Source: Alisma plantago-aquatica
Taxonomy: Eukaryota > Streptophyta > Magnoliopsida > Alismatales > Alismataceae
Length of the DNA: 64,000 nt
Direction: 5' to 3'
Assembly (NCBI GenBank): GCA_963693085.1
Contig: OY856409.1
Span: 1,537,169,072-1,537,233,071, forward strand
Shown here piece by piece: positions 1-12,900 of this stretch; positions within the stretch are counted from its first letter, which is position 1, and every line of letters begins with the position of its first letter. The notes below the pieces were generated by a model. The model worked only from the letters and a program-made list of their open reading frames with translations. It did no database searches and had not been told where the DNA came from. The position numbers and the translations under genes were made by a program.

Positions 1-3000
1 GATGAAGGCTGTCTGGGAGGCAGGTGGTTGGTGTCCTCCGTTATGAATTGCTTCATTGCGTGCTCGCCAAAGAGTCCAAGCTCCAACGCTTCGAACAAGC
101 TTTTCTTCTAGGCTACCAGCATCGGTGGTGATGAGGCTCATCCATTCTTCGTCAGGCAAAGAGAAGAAGGATGGTGGTGCACCTAAATGAGTCCAGACCT
201 GCTTACTGATTCGGCAATCCCTGAGGCAATGTACCGTTGTCTCGACGGCATTGTGCCAGCGTGGGCAAGAGCTATCAGTGGAGATGTGCCTCCTTACTTT
301 CTCTGCATTGGTGAGGATAGACCTGTGTTGCAGAAGCCATAGAAAGGTCCTTATCTTCAGGGGCGCTTGGAGGGACCATACCACTTTCCAGTTCACATTA
401 GATGTGTGCTGGATGTCCGAGCGTAGCCAGTTATAGGCTGAACTAGCTGAGAGATCACCATGGGGTTCAAGCGGCCAGGACCAAATATCCAGACTGACAC
501 TCGTTGTTGGGGCCATGGTATTTTGGATTATCGTCCATGTGGCTGGTGGCAAGAACGAATGGATAAAATCCCAGTCCCAGGTGCCGTCCTCAAGGGACAT
601 ACTGCTGACCTTGAGATCCACGAGTTCATCTGGGATTGAAGTGGATGGGTCGAGGTCCATAACAGATTTGCCAAGTAACCATTTATCATGCCAGACGCTT
701 GTGGAATTCCCAGAGATGACGGTTTTGTGACAGAAGCTCTCCAGCTTGGGGAGGTAAGATTTAATAAAGGACTAGGCCGCAGAACCAGGTTTCTTGAGGA
801 TGGACCCGTTCCTGATATATTTCCCACGCATCACTCGTGCCCAAATGTATGAAGGGTGGTTCATAAATTGCCATACATTCTTCAACATCAGCGATTCATT
901 CTGCAGACGGGCATCCTTAAGGCCTAGGCCTCCCAGCTCTTTACTGCAAGAGATTTTTGTCCAGGACACCTTGGAAAGTCTGCGATGTCCGCTGCGTCCA
1001 GACCAGATGAAATCCTTGATATGTCGGTTGATATCATCGCAGAGAGTAGGTGATAGGCGTACTATTTGCATTGTATAGGATGCAATCGTTTGGAGCGTGC
1101 TTTTGGCCAATGTCACTCGGCCATCCATGGAAAGGTGGCGTGCAGACCAGCTGTTCATCCTGGATCTGATGGATTGCAGAATGGAGGCATGGGTGTGCTT
1201 GTTAAGCCGATGGTGCAGAAGGGGAATGCCTAGGTAACGCCCAAGGTCATCTGTACTAGGGATACCCAGTCTTTGGCAGAAGATATTCTTCTCCCTTACA
1301 GTATAGTTAGGCGAGAAGAAGTAGTGAGATTTCTCGTTTGAAATAACTTGCCCAGAGAGCCTTGCGAACTTATGGATAACAGACTTGATGTTCTTAGCTT
1401 GTTTGTCGGACACTTCATACATGAGCAGGAGGTCGTCTGTGAACATAACATGTGTAATGGGAACGCCTTCCTTCGAGAGGGTGATCGGTTTCCAATCACC
1501 ATTCATTGCAGATTCAGTGATGGCTTGACTAAGGCGCTCCATGCAGAGCACAAAGAGATAGGGGTTTAGTGGGTCACCCCATCGAACACCTTGGTAGGCA
1601 TTGAAAGGTTCTAAAGGCTTGCCCTCCCAAAGCAGCGAGGTATTGCCCGAGGAAATAATATTCATAATGAGGTGTATGAGAGAACTAGGAAGCCCAGTTT
1701 TGATAAGTGTGTCTTCGATAAACGCCCAATTCATGCGGTCGAAGGCTTTGGAAAGATCAATTTTTCTGGCTACCCACTTTCGTTTGCCTCTCATAGATTT
1801 CATGGAGTGGATAACTTCTTAGACCAGAAGGATATTATCACTAATCCGCCTCCCTGGAACAAAGCCAGACTGATTCTTAGAGATCCAGTCATTGAGGAAG
1901 GGTTTTATGCATTCTACTATCACCTTCGAGATTAGTTTGAAACAGCAGTTGTTCAGGGCAATCGGTCTGAGATCGGAGCATCTCTGTGGACTAGGGATCT
2001 TCGGGATAAGAACCATAAGTGAGTTAGCGAGCTGAGTGTTGAAGCTGCCAGTGAGAAAGGCCTCTCGAACTGAGGAGACAAAGGAACTGCCCACATGTGA
2101 CCAATTGGTTTGGGCAAATTCATTGTGGATGTTGTTGGGGCCAGGGGCCTTCGCAGGGGCCATAAGGAAAATGACTCTCTTGACCTCATCAGCCTCCGGT
2201 GCAAGGTTGAGGGAGGGGTAGTCATTGGGAATGCCTGGAAAGACACTGATGTACTAAGTGATGGCAGCACGCCGAGGCTGCGGGGAGCTCTGGGTGCACA
2301 TCAGATTCAGGAAGAAGGAGTGGACCATCTCCTTGAGGGCAGTTGGGTCTTCAACCCACTCTCCCCTCTCATCGTGAAGTCTCGAGATTTTGTTGTGGTG
2401 GCGTCGAGCTTTGACGTAGGATTCGAAGAAGCTAATGTTTCCATCGCCATACTGGAGCCAGTTAATATTGGCTTTCTGTTTCCAATCCGCCTCCTTCTGA
2501 AGGAGTATGGAGTTGTATTCCTCTTTCAGATCAATGGAGAGTAACTAGTTAGTAACACTAGTAGAATGGATAGATACCTAGCACGCCTCCAGGCGTCTGC
2601 GAATGTCATTTTTCTATTTATGTTGTTGGTGAATCTGCTTGGACTCCCACTTGATTGCAGCCAGTTCGAAAGCTTGGATGGCCTCTGGGATGGGTAAGGA
2701 GCTATCCCAAGCAGGCAGGAGGTCTGTCTTGAAGCTAGGGATCTGACTCCAGCTCATTTTCATTCTGAAATGAGGCGTTGGGCATGCGGAAGAGTGTTGC
2801 TCGGAAATAAGAATAGGGTTGGGGTCGCTGTGAATAAGAGGAAGAACACTAACTGTCATCCCATTTTTGATGGACAACCAGTCGATGTTTGCTATGACTC
2901 TGTCGAGCTTCTCCAGGAGCAACCCCTTTCTATAGGTGAAATGATAGTCAGAGGATCTGATGTCCGAGATCCCTACGAGCTGCATGAAGGTGTGGAACTT

Positions 3001-3470
3001 GTTACTGGAGTGGCGATCGAAGCTTGTACCTCCTTATTTCTCCGTAGGGTCCAACATAGTGTTGAAGTCGCCTATGAGTGCCCAGGCCCCGTCAGTTGTG
3101 GAAGAAAGCAACGTGAGGTGCTTCCAGAGAAGATCACACTTGGTCGGGTTGGGGTTTCCGTAGACAATCGTGAGGTACCACGAGTTGTTAACAGAACAAT
3201 GGATGTACTGTCAGTGGCTTTGAAGGATGTCCACCTAACATTTATGCTTATCCCAGAGCAGCCAGATGCCACCTGAGAAGCCCAGGGCCTCAACCCTGTG
3301 AGATGAGGTGTAACCCAATTTCTAAATGATGATATCCGCTTTGAGTCCACTACAATGCAGCTCAACGATGCAAGAATGTTGATTCTGTATTTCCGTTTAT
3401 ATTCCTTCAGAAGGTTTAATTTATCCTTAGAGCCAGCTCCTTGGATGTTCCAACAGTAGATGTTAGTCAT
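1..3470 (-). pseudogene. LINE ORF2: endonuclease, reverse transcriptase, zf-RVT (broken, incomplete)
   Basis: ORF2 would nick target DNA and copy the LINE RNA at the nick. The start near 3470 reads MTNIYCWNIQGAGS, the usual N-terminus of the plant LINE endonuclease; its C-terminal part (EKLDRVIANIDWLS) lies near 2900 in another frame. RT begins near 2163 (GPNNIHNEF, then PIALNNCCFKLISKV and NQSGFVPGRRISDNILL) and continues at 1803-772 (KIDLSKAFDRMNW, GVRWGDPLNP, HVMFTDDLLLM). The catalytic box reads FTDD where F/Y-ADD is usual, so both the frame and the active site are damaged. From about 780 to 1 a further frame gives a zinc motif (SCPRWHNAVETTVHCLRDC) typical of zf-RVT. RNase H, if present, is off the window. 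Confidence 0.9.
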
Positions 3471-3605
3471 TAAAAAACAGTATTAGATTGGGGTAGGATG
3501 GGTTGAGGGGTCACCGAATGGCTGCGAGAAGACTTGAGGTATCCTCCTCGCACCCCATTGGAGAGTCCGTTCCTAGTTCGTCTTCATTGAATGGCAGTGA
3601 CCTCT

Positions 3606-5032
3606 TTACTGAGGATTGGTCCTCAGCACCATTGGCAAGGGCCTGGGCCAGTCGCCCTTTTTTCCTTTCTCTGTTGGGGCTGACAGTAGGTAGATCACCT
3701 TCCTGTTGTGTAGGATGACCCCTCCATTGCCCTCGTGCGTGCCCCAACTGAAACTAGTGGGAGCGACGTTAGAGGATGGGTTGATGGCTTGGAATTTGAA
3801 CTTGTCTAGCATGTGATTGAAGGTATGCCCGTCGACCGTCTCATCGTCGATTAGGGTAACCACCGTGTTATCTTCTTGGGAACATGGGTGAGGTGGAGGG
3901 GCAGGTGCTTGGGAGTCCAGGGGCAGTCTGTCGAGTTGCTTGGTGGCAGTCCACTGGCCTTCTTCTTGCTGACCTTCTTGTTCTTGCAGCTTACGACTTC
4001 CTACCAGTCGTCCTCTTGTGGGGTGTGGTCCCTGTCAGTTTGGCACGTCTCGATGTCACCTTGCTTGGGAGGGCCTTTGTATTTAGATGCAGTGGTCACC
4101 TGATTGGAGGCCTGCTGCTTTGGATGGGGTCGCCTTTGAGGCATCTTAGCATGAATGTCGTCTGTATAGGTACATCCCGAGAGGAGGGATGCCGCCGGCG
4201 CGGCAGGGTCGACCGCTTCAGTGAAGCGCGGTGCAAACATGCAGTCACCTTCTGCATGACCTAGGCACCCACACTTCATGCAAAGAGTGGGCAAGTTCTC
4301 ATATTCCAGGCGATATTCTTCACCATCGAGCATGATCGCTGGGAGGAGAGGCTTTTTCGTATCAACCTCTACCGCGATCCTAGAAAACTTGCCTCGGTGT
4401 CCTTGTTGGGTCATGGTATCGATTTTGATCATTCTCCCGATGAGGTCACCAATACTCGATAGGAGAAGGTTTTGGAACAGGTAAACAGGTAGATCCACGA
4501 TCCTCGACCAAAAGACGAGTTGACGTGGGATGGGATCCGATAGGCGGAACTCTTTCGTCCAAGACTGGACCGACAGGTAGTGGTTGAAGATCATCCATGG
4601 CCCGCCTGTCATGGCCTTCATGAAGTCCTCCTCGTTCACCAATTGGATGATGTAGTAGCCCATCTCCAAATCTATGGCCCGAAACTCTTCTGTAGGTTGC
4701 CAAAGGATGGAGATTCTGTTCATTAGAGCGTTGAAGCTCACGGTCATGCCGATGACCTTGATGATGACAGCATACTTCCACAGATCTAGAAGCGGTGGGA
4801 TGGAGTTAGGGTTAATAGCAATCTTCGGCAGGCTACCGCTGCTATCGATTCTGATATCCTCTCTTTTGAGAAGGTCTGGATGGACTTGGGTTAGGGAAGC
4901 TGGGACTTTTGTAGTCCGGCCAACCATGGCTTCCTTGTATGATTTGGACGTCGTTGGCGTGGGGTTTTCCAAAGGTGCGCTGGAGACATTCCCATCATCA
5001 GGATGATCGGGGCTAGTGTTCGTCACAGACAT
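3606..5032 (-). pseudogene. LINE ORF1, DUF4283 / zf-CCHC nucleic-acid-binding protein (frameshifted)
   Basis: The long frame 5032-4001 encodes 343 residues. Residues about 75-220 look like the DUF4283 domain of plant LINE ORF1 proteins (WQPTEEFRAIDLEMGYYIIQ, GGPWMIFNHYLSVQSW). A zinc knuckle CMKCGCLGHAEGDC sits at residues 251-264. ORF1 proteins of this kind bind the LINE RNA in a ribonucleoprotein; that role is inferred from the family. The frame stops near 4001, but a plausible C-terminus (HTFNHMLDKFKFQAINPSS...) continues in another frame at 3863-3606, so a frameshift lies between about 3860 and 4000. ATG 5032 is the first methionine in frame. ORF2 starts about 135 bp after the end. Confidence 0.8.
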
Positions 5033-5311
5033 GGGCTGCTCATATCGGGAGTCAGAGATGAGACGGGAGCCAACGGGGCCGGCGCCATGGCGACCACGGC
5101 CGTCGCCTCTTCCCCCTCTCCCCCCGAGCCAATGGGACCTCTTCCTTTTCTAACTCTCTCCCAATTCCCCGACTTTCTCATTTTCTTTGCAATCTTCTCT
5201 CATTTATGTAATACTAATCCACCATTATAATAGTACATGTTTTAAATTTAGGCAGTCATTTTAACAACAAAGAGGTCATTAATTACAAGATAATTACCTC
5301 AGTTGGCCATC

Positions 5312-5890
5312 CATTAGTACATAACTGGCCTTTAGTGTCGGTTATTTAAGGCCTTTAGTGTCGGTTTTAATGTGACACCTATGCAGGCGCCGCTAAAAGG
5401 CCACATGTTAGGCGTCGGTTCTCAAACCGACGCCACAACCCTTCACGCGCCACCGAAAACGTTCCAGTAAGGGGGTATAGGCGTCGGTTATTAGCTTTGA
5501 AACTGACACCATAAACCTTTGCACCATAGAAAGGGTGCCATCTAGGGCACTATCAGCGTCAGTTATTAGCTTTGAAACCGACGCCATAAACCTTCGCGCC
5601 ACAGAAAGGGTGCCATCTGGGGCACTATCAGCATCGGTTTATTAGTGATAACTGACGCCATCTCATCCACTGCCACAGTCGTACTGGCCAGTACGGCCGT
5701 GTTGTCTGGCCTGCTGCCACGACCGTGCTCGCCAGCACGACTGTGGTGTCCGGCCTCATTAGGGAAATCGACGTCGGTTCTTGATAACCGATGCCACATC
5801 ACATGCATTAGGTGTCAGTTATAATTATTTATCTGACATTGTAATCATTTGTCATCGGTTTTAAACAAATAACCGACTCCTTTTGAAAGT
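5312..5890. repeat. CACTA-1 subterminal repeats, left end
   Basis: Dense array of a short motif in both orientations, GTCGGTT and AACCGAC, often paired as small inverted repeats around an AT-rich loop (for example near 5338, 5365, 5415, 5482, 5558, 5635, 5773 and 5845). Also present are GC-rich blocks near 5680-5755, including a perfect 14-bp palindrome GTACTGGCCAGTAC. In En/Spm such subterminal motifs are binding sites for the smaller element protein (TNPA); that function is inferred here. Confidence 0.75.
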
Positions 5891-6059
5891 TTTTTTCTAT
5901 CAGTCTGTAGACCTGCTGTGGTTGGTCGCAGGATGAGAAACCTACAGTTCAGTTATGAACTACAGGTTTTACGATATCCATTGATATCAGCCAACAACAG
6001 GTCACAAACCTGCAAAATTAACAACATTCATTTTCACATATTTAGTAACCTGCTGTTCC

Positions 6060-6240
6060 ATTTGATTTTCACACATGTAGAAACATTCATGTAGCAATCT
6101 ACAGTTCAATTCATTTTCACATTCACACATGTAGAAACATTCATATAGCAACCAGCAGTTTCATTCATTTTCACATTCACACATGTATAAACATTCAGAC
6201 ACATGTAGAAACATTTAGACATGTAGAAACATTCACACAT
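6060..6240. repeat. Irregular tandem array of CACATGTAGAAACATTCA-like units
   Basis: Seven or so degenerate units containing ACATGTAGAAACATTCA, TTCATTTTCACATTCAC and variants occur between 6060 and 6240. They lie between the 3' end of CACTA-1 gene 2 (stop near 6285) and its subterminal repeats, probably in the 3' untranslated region. No coding potential is visible. Confidence 0.6.
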
Positions 6241-6284
6241 ATTATAATTCAGAAATTCATTTACAAAATATCATTCTTTAGTCA

Positions 6285-7994
6285 TTATTCGCTATCAACG
6301 TCCCAATTATATGTTAAAACCCCCACTACTTGTATGGTTGTTGCCCATTCTTCTCTTATATCATTTAATTCTTCCATTGTATAGGGAGCATGTACATCTG
6401 GTAAGGCCTTTCATGTACTGTGGTCAATTTTAAACACCTGCAAAGTGAATGATGTATATATATAATTAATAATATATAAATAAGATTGATATATTTCATA
6501 TTATCTAATGAGACTATATATAATACCTCAGGAATGGTATAGATGTCTAGTGTGGCATATTTGATAATCATGTGCATAAATCGCATCACCTGGTATGCAC
6601 ATGCCCATCTGTTGTCTTGTGTAGCACACTATAAATTGAAACATACAAAATATTAAAAAATACAACTAATTAAGTACTATTCACATAAATAATATATACA
6701 TTACAGTCGGGAACTTACTTCCACGTTCTTCCAAATTATTTGCTGGTTCTTTTTCCTGGGGACCTTTCCTCCAGCTTTTTTGAACTCATATAAACCCCTA
6801 CATGTTAATGTAACAAAGTACATTGCATAATTATATAGTAATGTAATAATATATGTTAACGGATATGAAAATGAAATATTTCTCACCGGATTAATACTAT
6901 TTTCATTTTGTGTCTATATTTTGAATTCAATTTAGTCCCCTTAGGATCTAGATAATAGACAGTGAACGTCTCGAGGACAATAACTAGTAACTCCCAATGC
7001 ATACCACTAGAGGTAAAAAAGTTAAAAATTAATAACTCAAAATCCACAATAAAAATGTAATTTTCTTAAGTCCAAATTATAAGCAAAGTAAACTTACTCC
7101 ACATTGAATGGAGCTATTATCACCGTCTTGTTATTTTAAGCAAAATTTATAAAAGCATCACAGTAGTATTGTTGAACTGACGGAGGGTCTTTAGCTACTA
7201 GACTAATCAAAGATGGAATCAAAAATCCTATATGTTCAAATGAAAAATCTGCACATATCTTGTCTAAGTAGCTGCAAAACATGTATTATGTATGCATTAA
7301 TAAATAAGAAACCAGATCACCAGATCCTACACAAGGTATATGGATGTATAAAGAATATCTCACCTTATCCATAGATCTATCATAGATGTGTTCAGCCAAT
7401 CATATCGAAATAACTCCAAAATATCTTATATAAATAGTTTTATTTTGTATGATTGACCTACAACATCCGCATCTATAGAAACAGTTATAGGGCAATTTAT
7501 ATCATGTTTGCCTAACCATATTGTCATACCCCTACAACTAGGACCTAACGGAACAGGTAGATCATGTGGAACCCAACTTGGTAATGTAGGAGGTGGAGGT
7601 GGAGGCCTAGGTGCTCTGGGTGTATTCTTTTTAACCTGTATATATATATATATAATTTTAGATAAATTGACATCATATACACACACTAATAATTTAATGT
7701 AATGTAAATTTACCATACAGTTTCAGTATAGAGGACATCCGTTTTTGGCCACAATATCACTCCGCCTTCTACGTCACCAAGCGTTTTACAATCTGGGTGG
7801 GCATATGGCAATGGAAGATCCATCCAATTGGGGAATATATGTATCGGGCTCACACGAACCCAACCAGCTGGTAATGGAGACCCATGAAACATTTCCCTTG
7901 GTAGGGATGGGTAAGCTGACGTCTCTGCAACGACAAATTCTTTACTTTTTAGACAGCATGGCTTCAACCCCTACAAATTTTTGTGTAAATAATG

Positions 7995-8042
<48 letters not shown>

Positions 8043-9693
8043 CATCTTGAAAACATATCATCTTGAAAACATATCATCTTGAAAACACTAGTTACTATGT
8101 CATAAAAATACTTACAGCAGATGTGCTAGGTGGTGGGTCTACAGGATTACTCCCAACCTCTATAGTAGGAGTAGAGCGGGACGCCATAGGTACTGCCTGT
8201 TGAGTGGCAGTCAGAGATGCCTGCCACTTGCTCATTGCTTCTTCGAGTTTCCTATCAACTAACTTATCTACCTATACATGGATAAAAGAAACATTAGCTT
8301 CTAATTATTGAATTCTCTTTTACAGTACCATTATAAAGAAAGAATAGGTTACCTCTTCTTGTGAAAGTTCCACTTTTGGGACATGTTTGCGCTAGGATGG
8401 CCCAAAGAACGCTTTGATGCCCACACCAGCGTCTGCAACCCTAACACGTCCAGGATGCTCTGGGTTACCCAGAGCAACTGTCAATTTATCCCTTGTGCCC
8501 TCATGGATGAACTTGCCTTGTTTCCTTAGCTCGTGCAGCTCTCGCTAATCGCCAAAACAAAAATTTGTAATTAAGTAAACACCACAAATCATCAATATTT
8601 GAATGATTGCTCTAAGAGTTGTATTTTACCATTTTTGTAGTCGTCTCAGCAGTTGCGGGCTTCCTTATTTCTCCCTTCTTATTTTGCCTCCCAGCTATCC
8701 AGACATCATGGCGAGGCAGTGGTGTGGAACCTATAGTAGAGTACTCCTGAGTAATAGCAGACTGAGCAGCAGACTCAGCCTGTAGTCTTTGGCGAATGCC
8801 TGCATACCCCTTTAGACCCATTGTGTGGTCATGCACATTCAGTGTACGCCTTGCTTTTTGCGCCTCACTAAGGGCCTAGTTAGGCAACACTAAATGTTAA
8901 TCTTGAATAGGTGAATACAATGTATATTAATTAAATTGGGAGTGATGCCTAATACCTTGAATTCATCAGTTTGTCTTGAAGCAACAAATGCATCCCATTC
9001 TTCTTAGTCCATGAAGTTCCATTGTTCAGTGGTTGTCTTCTTCCTCTTGTCACCTTCTTTTATGTATTCTCGGGTGAGATTTGTCCTATAGTTCCTTAGG
9101 ACTCTCCCACAGCATTGCATCACACATTTACGATGCAGCTTTTCATCCAATTCAAATATACTCTGCAAAATAGAATTACTATTAACTAGTATCCAAAAAT
9201 TAGTAATCTACAAAATAGAATTGCAAATTAATAATAACTCACACATAAATCCTTCCATATTACGTCTTTCTTCCCCTTAGGAACTTTATGCCAAGAATCT
9301 ATCTTACAATCGTAATGGCTACGAGTAACATACCCAAGATATGAAACAAACTAATTACGATTCACTCCAATTGCATTTCCTGCATTATCAAAATCCACAA
9401 CAAGTTTGGGTCCATTGCCCCTTTGCGCTATTAACTTCTTCATCATAGTGATGCCCCTTCTCTTGTCAACTTTTTAGTGCTGCTCATCAAGTGCCTCAAG
9501 TGCTTCAGAGGGTACATGTGCATCATCAACCTAAAATTTGACAAAATAAACACACTTACGGGATATAACTATAAATGGACATGTAGATATAAATATATGA
9601 TATATTTTTAAAACTTACATTGTGAGGCGGCGCATTGATGTCCTCACCCTCACAATAATCATCAGCACGGTCATCAGGAGAATGATCAGTCAT
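6285..9693 (-). pseudogene. CACTA-1 gene 2: Transposase_24-like + DUF8039-like + Ulp1/C48-like protease, multi-exon, broken
   Basis: Exon 1 starts at ATG 9693 with an acidic N-terminus (MTDHSPDDRADDYCEGED) and ends at a GTAAGT donor near 9618. Later minus-strand exons give AQRGNGPKLVVDFDNAGNAI (~9400), a Transposase_24-like block (HRKCVMQCCGRVLRNYRTNL, ~9130-8950), VHDHTMGLKGYAG and HDVWIAGRQNKKGEI (~8836-8612), and a DUF8039-like block (GDVEGGVILWPKTDVLY, ~7967-7710). A proline tract follows (~7600), then a Ulp1-like domain: HWELLVIV (His 6997-6999), YYLDPKG (Asp 6946-6948), QDNRWACAYQVMRFM (Gln 6617-6619, Cys 6599-6601). The last exon ends at TAA 6285-6287. Stops are scattered, so it is a pseudogene here. 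The same exon order recurs in CACTA-2. A role like TNPA (end binding) plus a SUMO-protease-like activity is inference. Confidence 0.75.
7995..8087. repeat. (TA)n microsatellite followed by a 16-bp triplication
   Basis: About 43 bp of pure TA/AT dinucleotide is followed directly by three consecutive copies of CATATCATCTTGAAAA. It lies in an intron of CACTA-1 gene 2. Confidence 0.9.
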
Positions 9694-9701
9694 CTGAAAG
9701 T

Positions 9702-9893
9702 CCACATTCACATTGTAAAGTTCACATTATAAAGTAATTCACATTGTAAAGCTCACATTGTAAAGTTCACATTCACATTATAAAGTAATTCACATTGTAA
9801 AGTTCACATTGTAAAGTAATTCACATTGTAAAATTCACATTGTAAAGTTCACATTCACATTGTAAAGTAATTCACATTGTAAAGTTCACATTC
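9702..9893. repeat. Minisatellite of TTCACATTGTAAAG(TAA) units
   Basis: About a dozen near-identical units, TTCACATTGTAAAG with optional TAA and occasional ATTATAAAG variants, are packed into 190 bp. The array starts about 10 bp upstream of the presumed ATG (9693) of CACTA-1 gene 2, so it occupies the gene's 5' UTR or proximal promoter. It is not a CRISPR array: there are no unique spacers and the setting is eukaryotic. Confidence 0.85.
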
Positions 9894-9960
9894 AGAAAAA
9901 TAAAACATATAAAAAAATATAAACATGCCTCTAATATTGCGAGTTTTTATCAATTAACAA

Positions 9961-12900
9961 TCATTCATTGTGATCTTCGCGCACATACAAGTCATCATTA
10001 GCTTCAATATTTGTTGGTGTTGGCAACCCAACTGAGAATGGACTGGAGTCATCATACTTATCATAGTACTCTTCTTCATCTATAGGATCTTCAACGAACT
10101 GTCTTGTACCATGAAGAACCACCGACCATTTATCATTTGCAGGATCATCAATATAAAATACTTGTTTCGCATGTGATGCTAATATGAATGGTTCACCCTT
10201 CTCTCCAATCTTTTCAAAGTTCACTAAAGTAAAACCCAATTCATCCACTATAACTCCTTTGGTGTTATCAACAAATTACATTTGAAGAGCGGAATTCTGA
10301 AATCTATGTAGTCAAACTCCCATATGTCTTCAATGACACTGTAATATGACATTTTAGCTTCACGTGGACTCTTATCCTTTACACTTGCAAAAAACATGGT
10401 CGACGCTTGAAGGGTGACCCCACTATTTTGGACGACACTCTTATCATCTTGGTGCTTTGTGTAATATGTGAATCCATTAATGTCATACCCTTCATAAGAT
10501 ATAACATTCAATTTTGGTATAAAGGTGAGGCATTTGATAGTTTCAGTAATATCATCTGGTGTTTGAGATAGTTGATGTAAGACTTTATCTTCAAACCACT
10601 TAATAAATGTCTTGTTATGCTCTCTAGCAAGCCACATTGTATTGGCTTGAGGATATTGTCTCTTGATGAAATTGGTATGTTCCTCGATATAAACACTCAC
10701 TTCGTCCATGTTGTGTAAAATATACAAGTGACCTTGTTCCAACTGCTCACGGCTGATTACTTTCACCCGTGATCCCAAAATTCCTTTGCCAAATTGCTCC
10801 TCAATATTCTTGTCATTACCAGGAGTGTCGTTACCACTGAGAAAGTCATTGTAAAAATCCAGAACCTCTCTCACCACATAACCCTCAATAATACTCCCTT
10901 CATGCTGATAACAGTTTCGAACATCACTTTTAAAAATGCTCATGTATCGTTCAAAGGGATACATCCAATGCAAGAAAACTAGTCCCAACATTTTCACTTC
11001 CCTAGTCAAGTGGACAACAAGATGTACCATGACATCAAAGAACGATGGAGGAAAATACATCTCAAGATGACATAGGGTAACAACCACTTCTCTTTGCAAA
11101 TTATCGAGAGTATCAGGGTCAATAACTTTACTACAGACTATTGAAAAACAAACAAGTATGGTGATTGCAGACCTTACATGCTTCGGCAATATAGATCGAA
11201 TTTCCACAGGAAATATTTGTTGCATTAGAGTGTGACAATCATGAGATTTAATACCTATCAACTTCAGATCTTTCATTGATACCAATCTACGGATGTTGGA
11301 TGAGTAACCATGTGGCACCTTAACATTTACCAAACATTCACAAAAAGCTTTCTTCTCCTTTCTAGATAATGTGTAACAAGCGGGAGGTAAGTATGTTCTC
11401 CGATTTCCCATTTCACATAATTCTATTAATTCTAAACTTATTCCCATTTCACGTAGGTCCAATCTGGATTTTATCCCATCTTTAGTCTTACCTGGTATAT
11501 TCAACAAAGTACCAATGACACTATCACAGACATTTTTCTCAACGTGCATGACATTGATACAATGTCTGACTGTCAAAGAACTCCAATAAGGAAGATCCCA
11601 AAATATTGACTTTTTCTGGAATAAAGATTTGTCACTCCGTGTGGCCATAGTACATTGTGATCTCTTACCAAATTCATTGACAAAGTCTTTTACTCTTTCA
11701 TAAATAACCTCCCCTGGTATAGGTTTATGTGCACTCCGTTCCTCATTCAATCCATTGAATGCTTTGTGCTTCCTACGATACAGATGGAATTTTGTAAGAA
11801 ACCTTCGATGACCGAGATATATAGTCTTACCGCCATGTTTTAGTCTGGTTGAATCAGTGTTCTCTTCACATATAGGACACACTTTAGCTCCTCTGACACT
11901 ATATCCAGACAAATTCCCATATGCTGGAAAGTCATTAATAGTGCAAAACAACATAGCATGCAAACAAAATGTCTCTCTTCATGAAGCATCATAGGTCATC
12001 ACACCTTCACCCCAAAGTTTCTTTAAGTCATCAATCAGAGGTTCAAGATAAACATCGATATTATTTCCAGGTTGTTTAGGGATTGATATCAACAACGACA
12101 ACATTACGTACTTATTTTTCATACACAGTCAGGGAGGAAGATTGTATATAACAAGCATGACTGGCCAAGTGCTATGTTGGCTGCTCAATGTCCCATATGG
12201 ATTCATCCCATCTGTACAAAGCCCAAGTCTTAGATTTCTGACTTCTTGACCAAATTTAGGGTATAATAGATCAATCTTCTTCCACTGTGGGGAATCAGAC
12301 GCATGTCGTAGGATCCCATCATTATTTTTCTTAACATCTGCATGCCACCTCAAATTCTTCGCATCTATCAGATTGGCAAACAAGCGTTGAAACCGTGATA
12401 TTATAGGTAGATATCACATCACCTTGGAAGGAGAACTAGTTTTGGACTCCCCCGAAGTCATCAATTTATACCGTGACGCACCACATTTTGGACAATCTTT
12501 CAAATCTACATAGTCCTTTTGAAATAATACACAATCATTCGGGCATGCGTGTATCTACTTGGCATCCATTCGCATTGGGCACAACAATTTCTTTACCTAG
12601 TATGTTGAGATTGACAGCTCGTTTCCTTCAAGAAGCATTTCTTTCAATAAAGACAACAATGACGTGAAGCTTTTGTCGCTCCATCTATTGTTAGCTTTCA
12701 TCTTATACAATCTCAACACAGTGCTAAGCTTCGTAAACTTAGTACAACATGTATATAACGATATCTCAGCATCATGCACAATGTTTCTAAAAATGGGAGG
12801 TGGGTCGGTGTGCTCTACCCCACAACTATCCAGCATCGCATCAACGATGTCTACTCAAACTGTTTCATTCACATCTACATCATCAGAGGCAATTTCTTCT

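Larger units (their letters stand above)
1..5160 (-). mobile_element. LINE (L1-type non-LTR retrotransposon), decayed, 3' end off the window
   Basis: Read on the minus strand, two coding blocks appear in LINE order: a gag-like ORF1 with a DUF4283-like region and a CCHC knuckle (about 5032-3606), then ORF2 with apurinic endonuclease, reverse transcriptase and a zf-RVT-type zinc region (3470 to the left edge). Both blocks are broken by frameshifts and stops, so this copy is not autonomous. The 5' end is fuzzy; GC-rich sequence around 5040-5130 probably belongs to its leader. The 3' UTR, poly(A) tail and target duplication lie beyond base 1. About 150 bp (5161-5311) separate it from CACTA-1 and show nothing recognisable. 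Confidence 0.9.

Noticed and set aside
9702..9893. Regular short repeats resembling a CRISPR array
   Set aside because: Units are contiguous without unique spacers, the window is a plant nuclear genome, and there are no cas genes.
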